Source: Litorimonas taeanensis | GTDB lineage: Bacteria; Pseudomonadota; Alphaproteobacteria; Caulobacterales; Maricaulaceae | Assembly (NCBI RefSeq): GCF_003634015.1 | Contig: NZ_RBII01000001.1 | Coordinates: 1,116,001 to 1,180,000 of the forward strand | Reading direction: 5' to 3' | Length of the DNA stretch: 64,000 nt | Part shown: piece by piece, positions 15,794 to 23,951 of the stretch | Numbering within the stretch: position 1 is the stretch's first letter | Layout of the letters: each line of letters starts with the position of its first letter | Translations under genes and position numbers: made by a program | Notes under the pieces: generated by a model | Database searches by the model: none | Seen by the model: only the letters and a program-made list of their open reading frames with translations | Told to the model about the DNA's origin: nothing

Positions 15794-16591
15794 ATGAAAA
15801 TCGCGACTTGGAATGTAAACTCAATCAAAGCCCGCATGCACGCGGTCACGGCGTGGCTAGAAACAGCCAATCCCGATGTGGCTTGTCTACAAGAGATAAA
15901 AACGGTTGATGACAGCTTCCCTCGTCTGGAAATCGAGGCCCTAGGTTACAACATCGTGACCCACGGCCAAAAGAGCTATAATGGTGTGGCCGTTCTTTCA
16001 AAGCTCCCTTTTGAAGACGTAAACCCCAGGCTCCCCGGTGATGAGAGCGATGAGCAGGCACGGTATTTAGAGGTTGTGGTAAGCGCTAAAACTGGCCCTG
16101 TTCGTATAGCGTCTATTTACCTTCCGAATGGCAATCCTGTCCGTGAAGACCCCCTTAAGAGCCCAAAATATACATATAAACTCGACTGGATGGCGCGGCT
16201 TAAGACCCACGCAGAAGCCCTCTTGAAAAATGAAGAGCCGCTTATTCTGGCTGGTGATTATAATGTTATCCCGCGCAGTGTGGACACACATGATCCCAAA
16301 GGGTGGTGGGGCGATGCCTTATTTAGACAAGAAACATTAGATGCTTTTCACGCCCTGAAATATATTGGATTAACTGAAATGTTCGAGCAATTTGATAATC
16401 GCGGCGGAGAATTTACATTCTGGGATTATCAAGGTGGTGCGTGGCAAAATAATCTGGGCATTCGGATTGATCATTTATTACTTTCCCCGCAGGCTGCTGA
16501 CCGCGCCAAGGGTATTGAAATCCATAAACATGTCCGTGAGGGGCAAAAGCCCTCTGACCATGTCCCTGTCGTCGGCGAATTTGACCTATAA
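15794..16591 (+). CDS. xthA: Exodeoxyribonuclease III
   Basis: AP endonuclease and 3' exonuclease for base-excision repair. The endonuclease/exonuclease/phosphatase fold motifs are complete: TWNVNSIKAR (Asn for metal), CLQEIKT (Glu), YNGVAVLSK, LAGDYNVIP (Asp, Asn), the FTFWDYQ segment and the terminal PSDHVPVVGEF (Asp, His). The length of 265 residues is normal. No clear ribosome site precedes the ATG at 15794. It ends three bases before the oppositely directed DUF3137 gene. Confidence 0.96.
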   Translation: MKIATWNVNSIKARMHAVTAWLETANPDVACLQEIKTVDDSFPRLEIEALGYNIVTHGQKSYNGVAVLSKLPFEDVNPRLPGDESDEQARYLEVVVSAKTGPVRIASIYLPNGNPVREDPLKSPKYTYKLDWMARLKTHAEALLKNEEPLILAGDYNVIPRSVDTHDPKGWWGDALFRQETLDAFHALKYIGLTEMFEQFDNRGGEFTFWDYQGGAWQNNLGIRIDHLLLSPQAADRAKGIEIHKHVREGQKPSDHVPVVGEFDL

Positions 16592-16593
16592 GG

Positions 16594-17490
16594 CTATATC
16601 CGGGGACGCAATAAACCCCACAGGGCAGGATCGACCATTTCGTGTCCTGTCTCCGTCATAAAGTCTGGTTTGGGCTCCGTTTTCATAGCGCCAGATTCTA
16701 TGGCGGTATCAATGGCCTTTTCGACTAAGCTTAACCGGGCCTCGTAAAAGGCTCTGCGTTCACCCTCTATTTCCCGCTCTGGTTTGGCACGGGCGCAGGC
16801 ATGAAGACCATCAATATCGGCCAGTAAACCAAAGACCAATTTCATTTCCCGCGTAATCGACTTTTTTGCATCCTGCGCACTTATCTCGTGACGATCAGAA
16901 CCAAATTGCACATTTTTACCAAGCGGCAAGAGCGCATGCATTCGGTTTCCCAAAAAGACGATTTGCAATCCCTCAAACACCGCCAACGTATTAAAACTGA
17001 TCAAGCGTTCCATGAAATCTGGCGTCATCAAACTGCGGCCTTCGACTTGGTCATCGGCATAGACCTCAAATAGGCGTTCAAAGCCAGAATCCACCAGACG
17101 TAAGCGTGACATATCTTGGAGGGTTTTCGGATTTAAAACGCCTGCATCACGCAAGACAACCGTACGGCCCATAAAACCTGTAAAGTGATCTACACTTATC
17201 AATATTCCAACAAAGCCAGAGTGTTTATAGCTTTCGCTAGTTTCACGCGCTGCTATTTCAAGCATCTCAAAGGGGAGATCGCGAAAACCCTTCCCTATAA
17301 TATGCCCATTACATTGAAAATAACCGCTCGAACTGCGGAGCATACCCGTCGCGCTGAGTAGCGGTAATACAGGCGGCGGCATAGATTTAGCACGATATCG
17401 CCAGCCCAACAGATTATAACTCTTCATACGAAGTGATTGTAAGTCTTGGGGGTTGCGCGTTGAAAAAACCGTCATAAAGCGGTTTAACAT
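16594..17490 (-). CDS. DUF3137 family protein, paralogue lacking membrane segments
   Basis: Function unknown. The C-terminal two thirds match DUF3137: GRTVVLRDAGVLNPKTLQDM, FERLFEVYADDQVEGRSLMT (about residues 157-176) and PDFMERLISF, as in the neighbour at 17506-18462. Unlike that protein it lacks the two N-terminal hydrophobic helices; its first 60 residues (RYRAKSMPPPVLPLLSATG) are not membrane-like. The two genes lie 15 bases apart in the same direction downstream of valS, so this looks like a tandem duplication in which one copy lost its anchor. The start could be 17490 or the second Met at 17475. Confidence 0.8.
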   Translation of the reverse strand: MLNRFMTVFSTRNPQDLQSLRMKSYNLLGWRYRAKSMPPPVLPLLSATGMLRSSSGYFQCNGHIIGKGFRDLPFEMLEIAARETSESYKHSGFVGILISVDHFTGFMGRTVVLRDAGVLNPKTLQDMSRLRLVDSGFERLFEVYADDQVEGRSLMTPDFMERLISFNTLAVFEGLQIVFLGNRMHALLPLGKNVQFGSDRHEISAQDAKKSITREMKLVFGLLADIDGLHACARAKPEREIEGERRAFYEARLSLVEKAIDTAIESGAMKTEPKPDFMTETGHEMVDPALWGLLRPRI

Positions 17491-17505
17491 GTAATCTTTA
17501 AAGCC

Positions 17506-18462
17506 TTATTGATGGCGGGGTAGCGGTTTCATGACTCCGTCCACGAGATGGAAAACAGCCGCAATTTCATCCAAGATTTTTTGAGTCCGCTCTGTCGACA
17601 AAAGCGTTGAAAACATAGATCCTGCTTCAAATTGATTTGGCGTTTCGACGATAATTAAGAGACGACCTTCGCAAAACCCAAAGCGGATATTTTTCCCAGA
17701 TACTGACTTTTCCAAATCTACAAGCCTTTGCATAAAAGTGGGCGTCAATAGATATCGCGCCTCAACTTGGTCCGTACCATAGGCCTCAAAAATATCTTCA
17801 AATACAGGGTCAACGAGGCCAACCCGTTTCATATTTGCAATTGTTTTTGACTGAAATATTTTTTTATCCCGCAATACAACGGTTGTGCCTAAAAACCGCT
17901 GCGGGAATGTAAGTGACATCATTTGCCCCCGCATCAACGTACGCCACTTTTTATCTGACCGCTCCTCTATATGAAACTCTATCGATTCAAATTCTGTCCC
18001 ATGGGCCGCACCAAAAATATGATCCTCAAAAGAGGCGCGGCGATTACTTAGGAACGAATCCACCTTTGGCAGTAGTCTCAACGTAGACCATATCGTCAAA
18101 TCGGGCGGAATTTTAACCTTAGATACAAATGTCCATCCTACATAACCGCAAATTGCTCCGACGATTTTCTCTTTCGTAGCGGAGCGAACACTCGCTGTTA
18201 AATATGCATAGACCGCCATTATTGCGGCAGCTCCAAGAAACATCGGAAGAATATTGAATTTTGGGTTAGAGCTTAATCTGAAAACTAGAAACGTCGCGAG
18301 AATGCTCAGCACCACAATGATGGCGCTGAGTATTTTTGTTTTCAAGATAGCGTCCAGACGAACAGCTTCTTGAGCTTGCAAATACGGCAAAACCTCTTTG
18401 TCGTAATGCGCCTCAAATCCTTTCAATTCGGGATGGCCGATATTGAAATCTGAGGGCTGCAT
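17506..18462 (-). CDS. DUF3137 family membrane protein
   Basis: Function unknown; family members are often found near cell-envelope genes. Two adjacent hydrophobic helices lie at about residues 46-65 and 72-91 (ILSAIIVVLSILATFLVF; ILPMFLGAAAIMAVYAYL). The soluble remainder carries the DUF3137 core: FEDHIFGAAHGTEFESIEFH, TTVVLRDKKIFQSK, FEDIFEAYGTDQVEARYLLT and FGFCEGRLLIIVETPNQFEAG. Its ATG overlaps the valS stop by one base (TAATG), so translation is likely coupled to valS. Its paralogue follows after 15 bases. Confidence 0.85.
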   Translation of the reverse strand: MQPSDFNIGHPELKGFEAHYDKEVLPYLQAQEAVRLDAILKTKILSAIIVVLSILATFLVFRLSSNPKFNILPMFLGAAAIMAVYAYLTASVRSATKEKIVGAICGYVGWTFVSKVKIPPDLTIWSTLRLLPKVDSFLSNRRASFEDHIFGAAHGTEFESIEFHIEERSDKKWRTLMRGQMMSLTFPQRFLGTTVVLRDKKIFQSKTIANMKRVGLVDPVFEDIFEAYGTDQVEARYLLTPTFMQRLVDLEKSVSGKNIRFGFCEGRLLIIVETPNQFEAGSMFSTLLSTERTQKILDEIAAVFHLVDGVMKPLPRHQ

Positions 18463-21400
18463 TACCCAAGCCCGCTTATAGCTTCTTGTAGTTTTTCAAT
18501 CTCAGACGCGTAATCAGCCCGGCGGTCTTTCTGGAGCTGCACCACTTTTTCAGGCGCTTTATCCGTAAAGGCAGGATTGCTTAGCTTCTTATCGATTTTG
18601 TCAATTTCCGCTTGGGCCTTTTCAATCTCTTTGGACAAGCGTTTGCGTTCGGCCTCCAAATCGATAAGGCCCTCTAGCGGTATCGCATAAGTCACGCCGT
18701 CAACGACGGTTTGCAATGCCCCTTGCGGCGCTGCCTCGGCCGTTTCGACCTTATCAACTCGTGCCATAGGCGAGAGCTGCGGCGCATAATAAGCAAGACG
18801 TGGATCCAAATCTTTAGCAAGCATAAGAAGCGCGGCTTTCTTTGCGGGCGGGATATTCATGTCAGCCCGAACCGAACGAATATTCGTGATAAGAGTTTGC
18901 AGCCACTCAATCTCTTCTATGGACTGTGGTTTGATATAGGTGTCATCCAATTCAGGCCATGCCGTCACAATCAAATTATCGTCGCGGCTTGTATCGATTT
19001 TCAACCAAATCTCTTCGGTGATAAATGGCATAAAAGGATGCAAGAGTTTCAATATCTGATCCAAAACCCAGGCGAAAACAGCCTGAGTTTCCTCTTTTGC
19101 CGTGCCTTCTGCTCCAGATAAGAGCGGCTTGGTCAGCTCTAAATACCAAGAACAGAACGTATCCCACGCAAATTTATAAACCGCATCAGCAGCGTCATTA
19201 AAACGGTAAGCCTCAATACAACGCGAGACCTCTTGCGCAGTTTTTGCCGTTTCCGAAACAATCCATTGGTTGATTGGGATAATGGCTTTGGTCACGTCAT
19301 AATCATTATTTGGGCGACATTGATTCATTTGCCCAAAATTGGCCGCAGACCAGAGCTTGGTACCAAAATTTCGATATCCTGCGATACGATCCACAGACAG
19401 ACGAATATTACGCCCCTGCCCAGCCATCGAAGCCAGAGTAAAACGTAGCGCATCCGCGCCATAAGCCTCAAACCCATCCGGATATTGCTTGCGTGTAGCC
19501 TTGGCAATTTGCGGGGCCTTTTCAGGGTTTTTCAATCCGCGAGTGCGTTTTTCAACCAAATCATCGGCGCTCACCCCGTCAATCAAATCAAGCGGGTCTA
19601 GCGTATTGCCGATAGATTTCGACATCTTCTTCCCTTGCTCGTCCAAAACAAGCGCGTGGATATAAACATCATTGAATGGAACGACGCCGTTTCCGTCTTC
19701 GTCTTTCATGAAATGCAAACCCTGCATCATCATGCGCGCCACCCAGAAAAAGATAATATCAAAGGCGGTGACGAGGACAGAGGTAGGATAAAACCGCTCT
19801 AATTCTTCGGTGTTTTCAGGCCAGCCGAGAGTCGAAAACGGCCAAAGCCCAGAAGAGAACCATGTGTCGAGAACGTCTGGGTCCCTCTTTACTTCTATGC
19901 TTGCAGAAACTTGACCATCTCTAATAATCTCTATTAAGAAATCTTCTGAACCGTAATCATTCGAATTTTCATCGTAATTAACTGGATCTATATTTTCTTG
20001 GATGTCTCCAAGAATTGAAAAATGGTTGAGAGCAGCTTTGACCGCATCTTTTTTATTTGAAGCTACAATTATATTGCTCGGCAGATTATGAACTTCGCCC
20101 TGATGAACCACATTCCCATAAGAAGGAATATACCAAGCAGGAATTTGATGTCCCCACCATAATTGCCGCGAAATACACCAAGGCTGTATTTCTTTCATCC
20201 AATGGTCATAGGTTTTCTTCCAGTTTTCAGGGATGAACTTTGTGGAACCATCGTCCACTTTTGCCATGGCTTGCTCGGCCAATTTATCCGCCGCGACGAA
20301 CCATTGATCCGTCAACATCGGTTCAATCACAACGCCAGAGCGATCGCCATAGGGCTGCATGATTTTCTTATCTTCGATTTTAATAAGTAGACCTTCGGCA
20401 TCAATATCGGCAACGACGGCTTTGCGCGCTTTGAATCTATCCATGCCGACATATTTTTCGGGCATGATTTCAGAGGCGCACATCGCGCCTTTCTCGTCCA
20501 TCAGACTGTACATCGGGATGTCATTGCGCTTGGCGACTTCGTAATCATTAAAATCATGCGCGCCCGTAATTTTCACGGCGCCAGACCCAAAATCCATATC
20601 AGGATATTCATCCGTAATAATTGGGATTAATCGGTTCGCCAGCGGTAAGCGCACCATTTTCCCGACAATCGGGGCATAGCGTTCATCATCAGGGTGAACC
20701 GCCACGGCTCCATCGCCAAGCATGGTTTCTGGGCGTGTCGTCGCGATGGAAATATAGTCACGTTCTTCGGTCAGCGTGATATTTCCGTCTTCGTCTTTTT
20801 CAACATAGGTATAGGTTTCGCCGCCTTCGAGCGGATATTTGAAATGCCAAAAATGGCCGTCTTTTTCGATGTTCTCGACTTCTAAATCAGAAATCGCAGT
20901 CTGGAAATGTGGGTCCCAGTTTACCAGACGCTTATCGCGGTAAATTAATCCTGCCTCATACATTTCGACAAAGGCTTTGGTCACGGCTTCAGCCATCTTG
21001 TCAGTCTCATCATCAGGATTGCCGAGCGTGAATTTTTCACGCGACCAATCACAAGAAGACCCTAATCGGCGTAACTGTTGATTGATGTTGCCGCCGCTTT
21101 CTGCCTTCCAATTCCAAACATGCCCCAGAAACTCTTCACGGGTCATATCTTTGCGCGCCTTGCCTTCTGCGGCGAGTTTACGCTCGACGACCATTTGCGT
21201 GGCGATGCCTGCATGGTCTGTACCCGGCTGCCATAATACAGCCTTCCCTTTCATTCGATTATATCGAACAAGAATATCCTGAATGGTATTATTGACCGCA
21301 TGGCCCATATGCAGGCTGCCCGTCACATTGGGCGGCGGGATCACGATAGAAAAATTATCGTCTTTTGTATCTGTCTCTTTAGCCGCACGCGGTTTAAACG

Positions 21401-21470
21401 CTCCGCTGTCTTCCCACATTTTGTAAAGCCGTTTTTCGGCTTCTTTTGGATCAAATTTACTCTCGAGCAT
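18462..21470 (-). CDS. valS: Valyl-tRNA synthetase with an unusual insertion
   Basis: Charges tRNA-Val with valine. Class I motifs are present: HIGH-type PPPNVTGSLHMGHAVNN (about residue 50) and KMSKSIGN (about 616). The editing (CP1) domain contains TTRPETMLGDGAVAVHPDD and GSGAVKITGAHDFNDYEV. The C-terminal coiled-coil arm (ERKRLSKEIEKAQAEIDKID) is present. Odd: between PAWY and DPDVLDTWFSSG (about residues 447-529) there are some 82 residues, versus about 29 in E. coli as I recall it, and the coding DNA there (about 19890-20130) is visibly AT-rich. The reading frame is intact, so this is a real insertion. The gene precedes two DUF3137 genes and follows popZ, an order seen in Caulobacter relatives. 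Confidence 0.97.
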   Translation of the reverse strand: MLESKFDPKEAEKRLYKMWEDSGAFKPRAAKETDTKDDNFSIVIPPPNVTGSLHMGHAVNNTIQDILVRYNRMKGKAVLWQPGTDHAGIATQMVVERKLAAEGKARKDMTREEFLGHVWNWKAESGGNINQQLRRLGSSCDWSREKFTLGNPDDETDKMAEAVTKAFVEMYEAGLIYRDKRLVNWDPHFQTAISDLEVENIEKDGHFWHFKYPLEGGETYTYVEKDEDGNITLTEERDYISIATTRPETMLGDGAVAVHPDDERYAPIVGKMVRLPLANRLIPIITDEYPDMDFGSGAVKITGAHDFNDYEVAKRNDIPMYSLMDEKGAMCASEIMPEKYVGMDRFKARKAVVADIDAEGLLIKIEDKKIMQPYGDRSGVVIEPMLTDQWFVAADKLAEQAMAKVDDGSTKFIPENWKKTYDHWMKEIQPWCISRQLWWGHQIPAWYIPSYGNVVHQGEVHNLPSNIIVASNKKDAVKAALNHFSILGDIQENIDPVNYDENSNDYGSEDFLIEIIRDGQVSASIEVKRDPDVLDTWFSSGLWPFSTLGWPENTEELERFYPTSVLVTAFDIIFFWVARMMMQGLHFMKDEDGNGVVPFNDVYIHALVLDEQGKKMSKSIGNTLDPLDLIDGVSADDLVEKRTRGLKNPEKAPQIAKATRKQYPDGFEAYGADALRFTLASMAGQGRNIRLSVDRIAGYRNFGTKLWSAANFGQMNQCRPNNDYDVTKAIIPINQWIVSETAKTAQEVSRCIEAYRFNDAADAVYKFAWDTFCSWYLELTKPLLSGAEGTAKEETQAVFAWVLDQILKLLHPFMPFITEEIWLKIDTSRDDNLIVTAWPELDDTYIKPQSIEEIEWLQTLITNIRSVRADMNIPPAKKAALLMLAKDLDPRLAYYAPQLSPMARVDKVETAEAAPQGALQTVVDGVTYAIPLEGLIDLEAERKRLSKEIEKAQAEIDKIDKKLSNPAFTDKAPEKVVQLQKDRRADYASEIEKLQEAISGLG

Positions 21471-21575
21471 TCTTATTCTCTGTATCTGGTGCTTTTAACA
21501 AAAGTCCGTATTGGGGGCGGTATCGCCTATTCAGAAGCAAAAGAAAACCTTCAATAAAGCGCGAATAACAGAGAT

Positions 21576-21608
21576 AAAAAAACCCCACACTTAAAAAGCG
21601 CAGGGTTT
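21576..21608 (-). terminator. Intrinsic terminator of popZ
   Basis: Read leftward, AAACCCTGCGC and GTGTGGGGTTT pair (with some G-U pairs) around TTTTTAA, followed by a run of seven T. It lies about 40 bases after the popZ stop and before valS, separating the two genes. Confidence 0.8.
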
Positions 21609-21647
21609 ATAATTCCAGAGGTCTGAATAGACCCAAGCGAAATTCAA

Positions 21648-23747
21648 TTACTTACCTGAAGCAATTCTTTTCACTTCTTTTGTTACGGCACGTTCAACGA
21701 TGCCTTTCAGATTTGAATCGAGCCATTCTTTCAGCATTGGACGCAAGGCCTCCATAACCAAATCACCGATACGATCGCCGCGTTCCGCCGTTATCGCTTG
21801 CTCCTCGACAAGTTGATTGAGTGATGCAAATGCATCAGCCGTGGCTGTTTCCGTTACATCATCTAAAATTGCGTCTGATTTTGCTGCGGCTCTAGCCATA
21901 TCTGCAGTCTCCTTTTTATTATCTATCTTGGTCGCACTCTCTGATTCAAGCGGAACCTCTAAATCGATGGTTTCTTCTTCTGAAATTTCTTCTAGCGCCT
22001 CAATATCAGCTTCCTGCGCCTGAAGTGTAGACATCACGGCCCCCGCCCCTGCGGCAGCCGCGCCCAAGCTCACTATGCCTAAAACGCCATCAACATCACC
22101 AATTTCCTGAGAGTTAGATTCAAGCGCTTCGGCGTCACTCTCGGCAGATGCTGCAATCTCAGACAAAGTAAGAGCGTTTGGTTCGCTCGCATTCTCTTTG
22201 ATATTTTCCAGCTCATGGGCAGCAATGTCTTCTGCTGTGAAATCTGGTATAGTTTGTTCGGGCGTGGGAATTTCCAACATCGCCTCAATGTCTTCTAAAT
22301 CACCGGTCACATCTGCATCACCGTCAATGGTATCAGCAGGGTGATCAATGATTTCATCCTCTAGGCTCATATCAAGGATTTCGTCCATGATATTTATATC
22401 GGCCTCTGTGCTATCGGCATTTTGATTATCAGTCTCTGAATCGCCTAAATCAGATGCCACGACTTCAGAGCCGCTAGAGAGAGCCTCAACTGAGTCTAAT
22501 TCAGTCAGTTGAACGGTCTCTGGCGCAATATCACTCACCACATTTTCAGATGTAACTTCCGGCTCTGTTAAGTCCGCCATCAGCGACTTTACCAAATCCA
22601 TATCTTCATCATCTGTGTTTAATCCGGGGCCAGCCAAATTGAGATCAATGTCGTCAAACTCAGAAGAGTCGATTAGCGCTTCTGTGTCGCTCTCAACTTT
22701 TGTCTCGATAATAGTTGGCTCTACGGAATCACCCTTATCGTCAATCAAACGATTCAACATGGATTCAAAATCTGAAACCTCTCGCTCAGGCGTATTGTCA
22801 GCCTGCCCGTTTAAGACCAAGTTTTCTTTGATGTCACTTTGAACAGATTCAGTGACCTCTTTCGTGGCTGACTTTGCTTTGCCGATTCCTAAACCCGCAA
22901 GCCCTGCCGCCAAGAAACCTTTCTTAGCCGTACGGTCCGTGACCGGCTCTATCAAATGATCGGTTAAATCGCTTTCTACAGACTGCGGAGCCGCATCCAT
23001 ATCAGGCATTTCTAAGGCTTCGTTCGAAATTATGGATTCAAGTTCGGCGAATAAACTATCCTCACTTTCATCCTCAGCCGCGAAATTTGATTCAATTTCT
23101 ATATTTGATTCGTTAAAAATAGAATCGTTTTGACTGTCTCTTGAGAGAGTTTCATTCGCTTTCACGGTCTCTGTTTCAGCGTTTAGAGGCTGAAATGCGG
23201 CATCATCATTCAAGAAACTTGATATAGCCGCTTCGTTTTCCTCAGAGACAGATAAATCAGCATTTTCATCCATTTCAGGCATTTCTAAGGCGTCTATTTC
23301 AAGGCCACCTGACAGGCTGTCCGAGACAAAATCGTCTTCACTCAGCATAGGAATATCAACAGAAGAGGGTTGGAAATCGGCGCCGCCCAATAGGGCATCA
23401 ATATCTAAATCGACAACACTCGCCTCAGAACTTGATAGGGCATCCCCTGACAATTCCGCATCATCACCATCTAGTAACCCTTTGAAAACACTGTCTTCAT
23501 CCAGATTTCGAGATTGGAGATTTGAGTCCACTCCCGTATTTGCCGTTAACTCACCTTCAAGGTTCTGGGAAAGGGAAAACCCTGCGTCCTCATTTACGGT
23601 GCTAGCCTCACCCAATGGCTGTGGAGGCGCAATGTCCATCACTTGCTCATCGTCCGCGATGATTTTACGGATGGAAGCCAATATGTCTTCCATGCTCGGT
23701 TCATCGCCCTGCTGTACTTGTTCTGATTCTGCTGTCGGCTCAGACAT
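21648..23747 (-). CDS. popZ: Polar organizing protein PopZ with greatly extended acidic linker
   Basis: PopZ forms polar condensates that anchor the chromosome origin and cell-cycle regulators. The N-terminal binding helix is clear: EPSMEDILASIRKIIADDE at about residues 16-34. The C-terminal DUF2497 oligomerisation helices are clear: LNQLVEEQAITAERGDRIGD and EALRPMLKEWLDSNLKGIVE (last 60 residues). Between them lie some 600 residues, mostly Asp, Glu, Ser, Ala and Leu, with repeated short pieces such as LEMPEMDENAD and ALEMPDMDAAP. Two hydrophobic Gly/Ala patches interrupt it (KKGFLAAGLAGLGIGKAKS and GIVSLGAAAAGAGAVMS). Caulobacter PopZ is only about 177 residues. Position between tolC and valS supports orthology. 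AGGGATACT precedes the ATG. Confidence 0.93.
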   Translation of the reverse strand: MSEPTAESEQVQQGDEPSMEDILASIRKIIADDEQVMDIAPPQPLGEASTVNEDAGFSLSQNLEGELTANTGVDSNLQSRNLDEDSVFKGLLDGDDAELSGDALSSSEASVVDLDIDALLGGADFQPSSVDIPMLSEDDFVSDSLSGGLEIDALEMPEMDENADLSVSEENEAAISSFLNDDAAFQPLNAETETVKANETLSRDSQNDSIFNESNIEIESNFAAEDESEDSLFAELESIISNEALEMPDMDAAPQSVESDLTDHLIEPVTDRTAKKGFLAAGLAGLGIGKAKSATKEVTESVQSDIKENLVLNGQADNTPEREVSDFESMLNRLIDDKGDSVEPTIIETKVESDTEALIDSSEFDDIDLNLAGPGLNTDDEDMDLVKSLMADLTEPEVTSENVVSDIAPETVQLTELDSVEALSSGSEVVASDLGDSETDNQNADSTEADINIMDEILDMSLEDEIIDHPADTIDGDADVTGDLEDIEAMLEIPTPEQTIPDFTAEDIAAHELENIKENASEPNALTLSEIAASAESDAEALESNSQEIGDVDGVLGIVSLGAAAAGAGAVMSTLQAQEADIEALEEISEEETIDLEVPLESESATKIDNKKETADMARAAAKSDAILDDVTETATADAFASLNQLVEEQAITAERGDRIGDLVMEALRPMLKEWLDSNLKGIVERAVTKEVKRIASGK

Positions 23748-23816
23748 AGTATCCCTAATTGTTCAACGCCCACTTTTTACAAAGTGCTATAAAGTGATCT
23801 CCCCAGATGCACTTCT

Positions 23817-23831
23817 TTAAAATAGGGTTAA
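23817..23831. promoter_or_regulatory. CtrA-like full site upstream of popZ
   Basis: TTAA (23817-23820), seven bases, TTAA (23828-23831) match the TTAA-N7-TTAA consensus of the cell-cycle regulator CtrA on both strands. It lies about 70 bases before the popZ start codon, where it could act at the promoter. By-eye match only; short AT motifs also occur by chance. Confidence 0.45.
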
Positions 23832-23951
23832 GACAAGCCGTAATGGTTGTCTAGCCAGAGGTTCAATCAATTCTGGGGGGAAGTTTTTTTCTTATACAAT
23901 TAATCGTTTGAAACGAAGAAAATTTAACGCTCAATTTGCTGTCATCTCGCC

